From the NCBI GenBank assembly GCA_033063855.1, contig CP093830.1, positions 7,626,854 to 7,690,853 on the forward strand: DNA of 64,000 nt, given 5' to 3'. The notes under the pieces were generated by a model. It saw only the letters and a list, made by a program, of their open reading frames with translations. It was not told the DNA's origin and made no database searches. Of the stretch, positions 48,345 to 61,100 are shown piece after piece (within the stretch, counting starts at the first letter, position 1; each line of letters starts with the position of its first letter). The translations under genes and the position numbers were made by a program. The DNA comes from Smittia aterrima. Taxonomy: Eukaryota > Arthropoda > Insecta > Diptera > Chironomidae.

Positions 48345-51300
48345 AGAAGAATTCGGTTCGTGAAGCAATTTAAAATTTATGATATGACCAAAGAAAATTC
48401 GTTGAAAGCGATCGTGTTTTCGGAGGAGAGAAAGATTTCGATGATTGAACAGCAAACGACCAGCGCCAAAGTCTCATTCGCACACAAAGTTATAAATTAA
48501 AAGACTTAACCTGGTCGTGGACGTCGAATTTATTGATCCAGTGAATGTTTTATTGCACGTAAAAGTGATTTCATCGTCTTGTCGAGGAAAATGTTGAGCA
48601 ACTTTCAGCGATACAGCGAATCACTTCGAAACATTTCAAAACTCAATAAAAACGTATTTTAATATTTAATCAAATAAATCTAGTTGGACAGTTGTCCAGC
48701 GAGTGGCCCCGTCGATTGCAAATAAATCTCAAAACGACAACTTTTCTTCAATGAAACTTAAGCTGTCGTATAAGGTTTTGGAATTCTTTTCGTAACTGAG
48801 ATTCTTTCGTTGGGGAGATCATAAATTTTGTCGAGTTATTCTTGACCAACCTGAACATCTCTCTTTGAGACTTCATTGACGAACTCGCCCTAAAGTTAAC
48901 AAAGCAGACATTTTTGGAAAAATGAAATTGTAGTTTTGAAGTCTTTCGGGTGAAAGATGTCGTAAATTTGTATTTTTTATTTCAATCAATTAATTTCGTT
49001 CGCCTTCGCGTCTCTTCATTAATTTATTCTCCGTCTTCTCTCAACAAAAATATTTCGCTCGCTACTTGAAAATTTGAATAGAACCAAATGCGTTTTTCTG
49101 ACACATTTTGTTTCTTTCATCAATTTGCATTTCATAATTAAAATTTTGACGAAAATGTTCACTTAAGCTCGCCCTATGACAATGAGGAAGGCGAAGCTGC
49201 AGAAACATTTTTACTGTCGCGCGTCATTTGTCATAAAAAACGACGAAGAGGCGGAGGAGAGACATGCCGATGTGTCTGACAGAGTCACTTGCCGAGATGA
49301 GCATTCAAACAATATTTTATTAATAATTTTTCCATCTTTTATCAGTTTATTACGCGCTCCTGGTCGCTATTGACTCGATTCGGTGGATTCATCTTTCATT
49401 TGTTGGCCTGTCGCGACGACATTTCTATATTATATTGTAATCCGCCTCGTTATTTTCATCGCTTTTTTCCGTCATTTATGAGATTCAATGAATCGTCTTT
49501 CTCTTTTCGTCTTTACGATTTGACGTTTGTATTCAAGACAAATCCATTCAGCGATTTGTTTGCTCGCATGTCTCGAAAATAAGGCGCAGATAAATTAACT
49601 TAAAAGACGTCTGAGCACCAACAATGGGACGCGATCGAGTGCGAGAGAAACGCAAACGCTTCGAATTGATTGATTTTTCACCTGATTTGGATGTTCTGCG
49701 AGTGTTTGATTTATTTGTGAGTCGTATTCGAAGGTAGAGAGAACACAATATCGCACAGATCTCCGATGACTCGCCTTGGCATTGGGGGACGAGACGACGA
49801 GAGAAGATTCGGGAATAATTAATTGCTTGACATTCGTGAACGAAAAAAAAGTGATAATCGATGGAATTGCTCGATTGCACAGGATGGCTTGTGGCTGACA
49901 GCTGATGGCTCATTCACTCTCCCAATCAAATTTGAAAAATTGATTCCCGTGACGGTGATTTATCATTTTAAGCGAAGATAATTATTTTTCGGCAGTTTCG
50001 TTATCGCCGCGTTTGGTTGTTGGCTTTTAATCGTCATTAATTATGGTCGTTATTAAAATGCGCGCGGTAGTTTGACGCGAGATAAACAAATATCTGATTT
50101 TCGATGAGCGAATTGTGTTCTCGATGATTGACGTTTCGTTCATTCAAGAATTAAGACAAATTCTTTCTCAAACTTCGATGTAATGAAAGAATCGAATTTG
50201 AGAACGAGTTTGTTCGACAAAATTATCGAGATAGGATTTCAAGCTCTAATTAATTGAATATAATTACCGAAGACGAAACTTTATGAATTTTACTCTTTTC
50301 GATGATGGCGCAAGACGAGGAACAATAATTGCTTTCGCTTTAAACTTTTCTTCTCATTCCACGAAAGCCGTGATTTGATATTTTCCACCGAAAAAAAAGC
50401 AACAGAACGAGCCAGAACGCGAGTTGATTTATTAATCTCGCTGGTTTTCACTTTTGCTTCTCTGTTCTCGCCAGCATCAGAGGAAAAAGCTCACGGTTAG
50501 ATGAGCTCGAATGTTGATTGATAAATTGTTCTTCATAGAAAATTTTCTGTTGTTTCACGAACAAAAAAAAAACTTTGAAACTTATCCAAATATAAACAAA
50601 ATTTCAATTTTTTCTCTCTTCATGGCTGTTGAGTTGAACATGGGCAATGAAATGAATAATAATTTCGGGGAATTCTAAGCGTCATATCTAAAATCTAAAG
50701 CCCTAGTCGAGTGATGGAATAACATGGAAATGCTCAAATGCGAATGAAATACTTTAATCTGATTAAAAAATTAATTCTCTCCTTCTCACTGAGAATTGTT
50801 GACTTTAATAGATTTCCACGTCAGGTCTCGTTTGACCGACTGATTGTCTAGCGAGAATCGTCGTTGAGCTCAGCAAGTAATGGAAATTAGAATAATCACG
50901 AATTAAAGCAGCTGAAAAAGTCGTCCCGCGCACGGGGATTTAATGCCGAGTTGATGAAATGTTCATGTGCACAACGAGATCTTAATTCGAGGTGATGTTA
51001 AGCGATGGGTAAGTGGGAGATAAAGGCGGAGGAATTAAGCGGTCGAGAGATTATTTCTTAAAAGAGTTGTAAGCGGAACGACTTTCTTATCAAAAAACAT
51101 TCACAATAAAAATGTTTTTTCCGTTGATAAAAGTAGCAAAGCCTTCAATCAATTGTCGGTAGAGCTTCAAAGAACGATAGCAAAATGGGTGTAGTTGGAA
51201 TTGAATAAAAAGTTATTCAGAAAATATTCAAATGAAAGTTCGGAGACAGCATTATTAATGTTCTCAATACGGCGAAACAAATGATTGTCATAAAGGCAAA

Positions 51301-52135
51301 CCAAAATATTTTCTTTAAGGCAAACGAGGCGCGCTCACATTTTTGACGACGCGGATAGTCAATCGACTGTCATTAATTTTAATTGTCTGAGTGTCCACGT
51401 AAAGAGCTCGCAACAATCAATTTCCCATCTCGTCGCCATATCGACTTTATTTGATTCTTCTATTGATTGTCTCTCACCTCAACTCCATTGCGTTTGACTC
51501 AGTTGAGAGATGGGAACAGGTAGATTGTGTCTTCGAAATAAAACAAGAGACTAGAGAGACTGAGACTTCATGATGATGAAGAAACAACGGCCACACCGTA
51601 ACGTTCAGTTAATGATGATTTTCGGTATCGATTTCAGTTCCAAATCCGATGTCGAGTTTCACAAAAAAAGAAAAGAAAGAAACAGTTTTGGTCTCGAGCA
51701 GAAAATGGAATTTGCGGGCGCGCGAGATGAATCAAGTTGTAAAATTCCTAATTGATTGGATACTTTGACGACAGTTTATGATTAGATAAGTTTCGAAACG
51801 ACGCTGAGAACTACAACATCATGTTTCATCTTAGTTGGGGTCGATGGAAAGATAAAATTTCCATTTCGAGTTGCCAGGTGTTTTGATTCTCGTCGTTAAC
51901 CGAGTGTAAAACCAACAAGACAAAAATTATGATACGACTGTCTTATCTCTCCCTGCATTAAGCTTTCGAATATTAATAAAATTATGTTTTAATTAACCGC
52001 GATCTGCGGTGCAAATGGATAAGCGAGCACGAGAAGTGGAACCGCGTGTGATTTCAGTCATAATTGTAACTCAAATTTATGATCGCTTTTTAAAATTCTT
52101 TCGTCTATTTGAATATTTAAATTTAAAAATTTCCT

Positions 52136-52149
52136 TCTCTCTCTCTCTC
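52136..52149 (+). repeat. (CT)n microsatellite
   Basis: About seven CT units, a potential GAGA-factor site on the minus strand. Confidence 0.7.
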
Positions 52150-55100
52150 ACTCGACCTGTGCTCATCGAAGGTTTGTTAGTTTGGTTTCTTCTCGTCACA
52201 GCACGATTTCTAGTTCTGTTTGATATTATAATAGGCTGCGGGCATAGAAACTCGTGTAATCCAGGGCTGCAAACATTGATTTAAAAAATGTTTGATGATT
52301 GCGTCACAAGCTTTTTTTTTTGATGAGACGATAAGATGAGTCGTTGAGAGAAACGCGTGGGGTGTCGAGCAAAAATCAGGTTTCAAGCCATGGGACGTTG
52401 AAACTCGAAGAAGAATTCTAATGAAGTTCAAGGCTCATTGCGTAACAGATCAAGTTACTCAAGTTATGAACTCTCCCACCGACAATTCATCATTGCGATC
52501 ATATTCTGTGGTGAGAAAACAATGAAAAGTCATGCATTTCTTCTACTTCATGATCTCTACAACGACTTCATGCTTGAAGCATTTGATCGAAGGTGTTTTC
52601 AAGCATTTAACATTTTCAAATTGAACAAACGAATTGAAAAAAAAAATAGATTTTAATCATTTTCCGTGTTTGTTCGGTTTTTTCGCGTTTTGTGTTTCAC
52701 TTTTTCCTCGCTCATTGTTATTGTTAACAGCAAAACAAAACGAAGTAGAGAAACAACAGATGAAACTTCTTTCTTATCGGACTCCATCGAACGGGAGAGA
52801 AACAAATTTTGTTTTAATTTAAATTAAATTTGAATTAGCGTTTCGTGAAGGCGCTTTCGAACAAATTAACTGTTGAGATTGTCTCGAAGGAAAGGAGCGA
52901 GAAATTAGGTAAAGAGAAGTCTACTGCAGGGCATGAAGGGCAAGCAGCGAACAAGTCGTCGAGGAGGGTTGATAAGATCGAACGCGAGAGAGTGCTTGTG
53001 GGGCGAGTCAAAAGGAAGGCGCACTTAAACCAAATGAATTGATATGAGCAGCTTTGTTTAATTTGAGACATTGCGACTCAAGTGTTCGTAGATTCCGTTT
53101 ATTGTTCTCAGTTTGCTGCTGGAAAAATCACTGAACAATCCAAAAATAACAACAAAAGAAGAGAAAACGATTTGAATATCGTGCACTGCCGTTTTCTTCT
53201 TTATGTTGGCTGTCGCTCGCGAAGTTTAATGCTAAGGTCAACTGCCACAATAACAAATTTCTTTTTAACAATCAAGCGTTCGCATTGATGCTTGTGGAAA
53301 CAAATGAATTCAAATTGGAAACTTTGTATGTTCAAATAAATCGACGACGACGATATGGGCATGCGAGCATTGTAAAGATCATTGCAAATGACATTTCTCT
53401 CTTACTCTCCGTCGTCGTGCGTTTATTTGGGCGAGACGTCGACGACGAATTGAATTTTAACGAAGCGACCGGAGATGAATTTAAATTTCGCTTCTTATTG
53501 TCACATGGCATTAACATCGTCGGCTTCTGCTCACGTAGATTCAAATTAAGACATATTAAGACACTCGATAAATAAATCAGTCAACCTGCCTTTCACCGAC
53601 TGATAAAAACTTGTCAAGATATCGAGCGTGTAGTAAGTAGAGAGTCAGACATGTCAGTCTCTGTCTCTCTCTCTGCTTTATCAATTTAAATAATTATTAT
53701 TCTTTTAATATGTCATCGACGACGATGAAAGAAAGCCTATTTAAACGCGATGTAGTTTCTGATTCTCTTTCTTGTGTTTTTTTTGACAAATTTCTGACTT
53801 GAATTGAGTGGAGTCGCGCGGGGAAGGGGACGAGATGGAGACGATTAAAGTCATAAATTTTATCGGGAGACAAACACAACATCAAGTTAAAGTTACATTC
53901 AAGAACGAGTGACGTTTTAACTGCTCTAAATGTCCGGTCAAGTCTTCATGAGCTTGGCTTTAGCTATGGATGGGAAATTAAGTGGAATCTCTTTCTCTGT
54001 GTCCATAAAGCGTGATTTACGCGGGCCATAAAAAGTTTGTTTTGACTTGATTTTATTTCGGGATGGACTTATCTATGAATATTAAAATCATGTTGCGCGA
54101 ACGACGATTTCTCATTCGTGATATCGTTTGATTTGATCCTATCAGCAATTAATTAAAAATGAAATCAAACGAAAGACGATATTCACATCACAACCCAGAG
54201 CTTAAGATATTTGATATCAGTTAACGCGCTTTTAACGCAGATTGCGAGGCCAACAAACTCACTGAATATTATATTGCTCATTTGGGCTGCATAAAAAAAT
54301 GATTTGCGGCTGATTCAAGGGAAATTCCAACGCGGCGTGATCACATGGGCGAAGATCTATTTCAATTCATTATTGAATCGTTTCGAACTCCCTTCGGCAA
54401 TGAGCCAATTATCCACAGTTAATTAAAGGAGATTTTTCTCTGTCCACGATAGTAAAGAGAAATCAATTTAGCCGACGAACGGGTCAAGTAGAAGAAGAGA
54501 GTCAAACAATTATAGATTTTGAGTGGGGTCGATTGAAAGTGAAGTCAGTCGTGATCGTGTTAGAACACAGAAGCTTAACCAAAGACTCTCACAAATTCAT
54601 CTTTCTCATTTCATTTTTCCTGTGGTTACGTTAAGTATAAGTCGATTACTGTACAGGATGTTCTTGCTCCCTATGAAGATCTTCAATCAGTGGCCGATGG
54701 CAAAGCTAATGCTGATTAAGTTTCATCAGTACTTCACTGTAAATCGATTCGACTAGAGAACTCAGCCACACAACAATCAAGAGAACTCTTTTTTTCTAAC
54801 GAATAGTTAGTCGGAAGGCACATCGAAGTAACGAAAAGAAAGATTAATCATTTTTCATTAAAAATATTACATTTTATGTTCTTTCTCTTTCACTCTCCGA
54901 TGATGATCACAATCTTTCATTTTGGGAGATATTTTTGGAGTTCGTTAATGTTAATAGAATAACAACAAAAAAAAGTTACTTAAGCCGGAGATAGCAATAA
55001 CAACAACAAATCATAATTTCTGATTCTTTTCGCTTGCTCGCTCGCGCATGTTTGCCATCGAACGAGAAAGAAGAAGAAACTTCATCTACTTAGAAAAAGA

Positions 55101-58100
55101 CGAAACCGTAGAAAAAAAAGAGAAATATTTCAAGTCGTAATGCTGATTAGGCTCATTTTCAAAACTCTGCTCTCGATTGATGATTAGAAATTAGTGGCAT
55201 TTCAAAGCCGTCGTGAACATATCGCATTTAGAGCTCAAGAGAACAGAGACTCATGACGCGTCCGACAGTTCTTTCATATACATTGGGCGCGATTGATGGC
55301 AATCGCTAGATGAACTACAATTGAAGTTTCGAAATAGACGAGAAGAATAAGAAAAACATTCTTTTTGATAATTGATTTTCTTTCCTATAGCGAGAGCTTG
55401 AGCTTCAATACTCGAAGCCTCTTTAACTGTGCACACTCGGTCGCCTTTCAAAATCAATTGATTGTAATCTCCTTCATTCTCTGTTGCCTTTCTGTCCGCT
55501 CTGCCTGATAGACCTAAAGGTAATAACAATGAAATGTTGTTATGCTTCGAACGACGCACAGAGATTGTGTGATTGTCAGTGTTTGCGTGGAAAAGATAGA
55601 TAAGTTTCATCCCGACACGTTGTGTGAACACAGATGAGGAAATCTCAGTGAAACATTTCATTCCAATCAATTACGTTGGCTGTTCGATTGTCAAAAGTTT
55701 TGAAGAAGATTAAACAGCTCTCTCCGAGATGAAGTGAGTAGCAGTTACAGACGATTTCGAAAAGTTCCTGCGGCGAGCTTTGCGAAAAATAAATTCTTTA
55801 CGTGATCAATCGAGCGACCACAAATGAAGCTCATCTTGTGGGCTACGATGAGGAATGCTGAAGTAGCGAAAAGTCTTCATGTTAATGATCTCCATTGAGC
55901 ACGAAACCTTATCGTCGTCGAATGGCGGAAATTAATTGTAAAATATTGAACTCATAAAAGAAACGCCTTTTGCAATTAGTTTAGCGATTTGTCGAAGTGA
56001 GAGAACAGCGCGGAGTTGTTTTCTAACTAATTGCTTGTCGCAGATTGGCAATCTACATATTTAATAAATTCTACCTTTCGCGACCTTGATTAAACCACAA
56101 GTGTTGGCGCCTTCATTTTTCAATCTAACGGACTTGAACTTTCTTTGAGCTTTTGGGGTCAAGCTTGTAACAAATTTTTTGTGTCTGTCTTCGTTTGTTT
56201 GTTCACGGAACCTCCCGAAAATCGCGGGACCTCCATCGCAGCTATTCATGCTTACTCAGATCACTCAAGTCTCATGATTAATTGCTTCGCTTTCATCCGA
56301 TTGTTAAGATGCTTGCTTCTTGCTTTCTTTGCTTCTAAGTTTCACAGGAAAACAGTTAATTCTCGTCTGCCATAGTCATGCGAATGATATCATAACATCA
56401 GCGATTCTATTTCAGTTCGTTAAGTTTCAGTTATGAACTGCGGAATTTCAACAATTTATTTTCGCTTCTCTTTAATTCTTTGATGAACTTTAATGCCGGT
56501 CTCATGCAACAATCAATTTTAACATCTTTTCAATCTTTCAGATTATTCGCTTTCGATTCGTCCGCTGCATGTTGCGTGCTACTTTATTGATATTTCGAGG
56601 TTTTTTATGTGCGGCTGAGTTCTTTAATAACGAAAATCGTGAATTAGGGCACTTCCTTGATTCAGTCGATGTCTCATCCAAGGTTCAACAGAAAGAGTGA
56701 GGAATGCACGTCTCTCGTTAGTAATTTCGAGTCAATAGTGAACATCAATAAAGTTTTCTTCATTCGACTAGAGATTCTCGTTCGGAAGTGAAGTAGTAAC
56801 TTCTTTATGCTCGAGAGAAACTTCATTTGAATTTAATTTTATTGTTTTTGCTTGCAACGACAGCGCAGCGAACTCTCAAGAAAATGCATAAAATTAAATT
56901 CGCTCAATTAAAAGCTTTGAAAGGCGAGGAGGAAAAATAAAGAAAAGAAATCTCACTGACAAGAAAAATTAATTTAAATTTATTTAGTAAAACACGCAAC
57001 GCGAAGGTTGAACGTTGCAGTAGAAGCCCAACGGAGAATCCTAAAGTGAAACGTGCAAACAGCCGACGCGACCTACCTAAGTATATGGGAAACGATTTCT
57101 TTAAGCATGGCACATCGAACAACATCTCTCGTCGTCTCTCTTTGACCTCATAATCGTTTTCTAAACTCATGTTAAAGATTTGTTTGTTCGACTCTCTTTT
57201 CCCTCGACATGTTTCACTTCGAAATCGATCGATTGAAAATGCAGAAAGCACTTCACAGTTTGCTCTTTGCTTCATTCTTTATTGCTTCGGGTACATCACG
57301 ACGTGTTGAAATGAAATTTGATGATGGAATCATGCTCCACATTTCGACTCGAGAGTTTTATCGCGAGTTTTCACACTGCTGTTGAGAAGCAGAGCAAGAA
57401 GAGCTTAATGCTATGTCCACTGCACTGAAAAGTTGGGTAATCAAGAAGATTTACATCGGTGTCTCTCATTCACGAACTTATCTCATTTCAGTTTCATGTC
57501 GTTACTGTTCATCTTCTTAGAAAGTCTTCTCCTCTGCTTAATCTCGTGGCTTCGATCGCAATCCATTCATCATTTCCCTACTCGAGCAATTTTCTCCTCT
57601 TTATCTCACTTGCAGTTCCCGGCAACGAAAATTTTTGTCACAACAATAACTCTTTCCGCTCTCGAAAGTGCCCGCGATTCTTTATTCGTGCTGTATAATT
57701 ATTCAATTACGATACATGCTCTAAGTCTTAAGATATGCTGCTTAATGGGTAGAAATTTATCTGCAAGTAAAACATCAACAAACTCTTATAATGGAGAAGA
57801 TAAAATAATGTTATTTTCGAGAAAGGTGGAGAGAGAGAGAGGAGAGACAAGATAAGGAATAAATTTTCCATTTCGCTACTTTTGCAGTAATTAATCTTCA
57901 CTAGCTCTGAGCTGATGTTGAAGATGTTTTCAATCCTCCTTTGCATCGAGCGCTGATGCACTTGTTAATAGATATTTGTTAGTTTCTCTACGGTCGATGT
58001 TAGAGAGCGACTTTGTTGTGGGAACGATCGAAGATTGTGTCACGACGACTTTAAATTTAATTCAAAAACTAGAAATTCTCAAGAGACATTGACTCTCCTC

Positions 58101-61100
58101 GCTCCTAAGTACTTCTCATGCCTTCCTTGATGACTAAATAATGCTAAACAAGCCCCGTTGCTCTCATTTATTATAATTTTCCGTTCGTTTTTGTTTTCTT
58201 TAAAGCTTTTTCTTCCACAGACGAACACTATAATTAAGCAATTATCGATGGATACACGCACAACGTCCAAGAGGAAAATTAATTTTTTGTGCATGCAATG
58301 AAATGTTAATCTTCATGCTCTCAATGAATTAATCTCTAATTCCCTTTGTTTCACAATCTTTGGCTGCTTTAAAATAACTAAAATGCAAATAACTTTATTT
58401 TGAAGGCAAGTAGCTCAAACAAGCTCAAATTACTTCACTTCTATTTGGCACTAAACGTCGTGCGAGCTCTGTATTAGAATGATTGAGTTTGATAGATTAC
58501 GTTTGGTTCGTTTCACTTTTTTTTATGGAAATTGCTCGGAAGAAATTAGAAATAATTCTTCTGATAATTTGACTGTGCTCGTGCTGCGGCTACATTTCAA
58601 TCATATACATTTTTTCCTTGCTCTCCGTCACGAAAACATTTTTGCCGTATAATAGTTTTGACGTTCAAAGCTCCACAAATAATTCTCGGCCGCTCGTTCC
58701 GCACGCGGCCCCGAAAAAAAATGAATTATTAAGCGTCGTGTGATAAGTTTTAGTGCTTTCGGCTGGATTTGTTGTGACTCGCTCGCTGACGGAGTTTGAG
58801 CGATAAGGAAAGTTTATTAGATAAAGAAAATAATTATCTTTTGACAGGAAGCGAATGGAGGAGGAGAATGCGTCGATTAATAAATTATCTCGATGCGCAA
58901 TAACTCAACTGAGATGATAATAAACAACTCGCCAATTTGCAATTTAACGTTGACCACGAAGTTACCGCTGCAGTGAGCAACAAAATATTGTTTATTCTTT
59001 TTTGGGAGAATTGTGAGGTGGCATGACCAACCCATAACGTTAATCAAATCGTATTCGAGTAATCCTTTCTTATTAAACTTTTAATCCCCAACTCCCCATC
59101 GTTTCGAGTTAAATAAACATCAGCCAGTTCATCTCTTTCGCGGAATAATTTGCAGTTAAAAGAAGTTTTTAAATCGCATTTTTTATCGCACATTCGAGAG
59201 TCGACAGCGGTAATTCATTTATTTCTGCCGCTCAACATTTCTTAAACACAAATAAATCAACTTGAGAGCCATGTGAGAGACTCCAAAAAAAGAGTCCTTT
59301 GGCATTCCTGTGCTTTGTGGTTCGCGTTATTTATTGCCTCGCAATTCTCGTTTGGTGAGCACTGCACTGCGGAATAGACAAAGTGCTCATAGCGAAAGGA
59401 AACGAGTGCATCGAAGGAGACGTCATGGCGTTAAAAGACGAACGATGAGAATCGTTTATTAAATTTTTAGCAATTTATTTTAATAATCGCTTCGCTTTCT
59501 CGTATCGTTGTAATCATTTCGTTAAGTAATAAACTTGCGCATCAAACTAGCGCCCCATCGCTTCAAATTATAAACTCACAGAGCCTTTTAATTTTGCTGT
59601 GGTGCGACGATATTTAATTTAACTTCTCTCCTAGCACCTCATAAATTATGCGGAAGTAAAGTTCGTTGTGAAACTAGTTTGTGAACAAGAAGCCCTTGAG
59701 AAGATTCTTTACGACATCATAAAACTTCAGAGGCTTCATTGAAACTTCAAGTAGCAAAAAAAACACATGAGTACAATGGAAGCTTCTCTAGTTTCTAATT
59801 ATTTAATTCACCTGGACTTGCAGTAGCCACTTTCGAACTACAAGGCTCTCATATTTCACTGAACAAGCGACAATCTTCCGAAAGAGATTCTCTCTCTCAT
59901 TTAATTTCATTTTAAACGACGCTATTAAAAATTATATCGCATTTTCATTGCTTTTTTTATCCAGTCCTGCATTACAACTGCAACGCTCAGTTCTGCCAAC
60001 AGTTGAAAATATGAAACTGAAAAATTATCCGACAAGACAAATTCCTCGGCTTAAAGCGATGCACTCAAAGTGAACAAGAAGAACATTCATTTAAAATGTT
60101 GTTAAGTCGAAGAATCATCATTACTCGTCAGCTTCGCACAACTAGTTCCAATAATTGTCTCTCTGTCTCCTCTGACTGTTCGACGGATGATAAAGGCGAA
60201 TGTGCCACGTTGTGAATATCCATTTAAATGTTTGTTAAGGGTGCGACCAAAGCGATTCATCATACGAAGCTGAACTTCAGCATAATCGCTTTGTTTCAAT
60301 CTGCATATTAGCGACATGATTGATGGATGAGAATTCTGTTTTCTCCTTCCACCGTTTTGCTCCGTGATTGAAGGCTCATCGAACAGAAGAAACTTCTTCG
60401 ATTCTTCCGTAAAGCGTCGATCGTGAGTAAGCAAATTTGTTCGAAAACAAGTAAAAGTGCGCTAATTCATCGATTCATTCACACCTTCCTCCAGTGACAA
60501 GCGGAATGACGAAAGTTTTTTTTACTTCGAAGCTCGAGTCGACCTAACCACAGCCTTTCATCCAAAATAGAAATTGTTTGATGGGTGAAAAGTCGGCATG
60601 TCGAGCTAATTGAATGTTTTTGTATTCAGAATCGACAATGACGATTTGGGTTAGTTTCTGATCCAAATTATCGGGCACTTATTTGGCTTGTGCTATGAGC
60701 AAATTGCATAATCGCATTTCTTAATCCGAAACAGCGGCGAGTCGAGCACGAGAGTGAAAAGACTTTTGATTAAAATTGATAGATTTCAATTCATTCTCCT
60801 TCGGCCGAAAATTACTACGAATTCAATATTTTCTTGTTTTATTTGCCGCGGCTTAAGTTCAGAGAAGCGAATGAGCTTGTTGTGTGTGGCGGCTTGAAAA
60901 TTCCTTGAAAGCTGTGGACTAACTTCCAAGTCACACAACAATAAGTTTAAGCGGACTAATTTTGATTTATATTCCAGGAGAAGAATCGAATTCTCTCCGA
61001 ATTTATTTGTTTTCAGTTTCAATGATTGATTGACTCAGTTTTGATTAATGCCACGAAAACTTTATTTCGGGTTATAAGAAATCCATTTTCTTTCTGACAC

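Noticed and set aside
55251..55670. 139-codon minus-strand frame
   Set aside because: Random-looking composition and no motif; the length is within chance for 64 kb.
57433..57855. 140-codon plus-strand frame, with another frame overlapping it
   Set aside because: Low-complexity Ser/Leu/Phe composition, no domain, no promoter or splice support.
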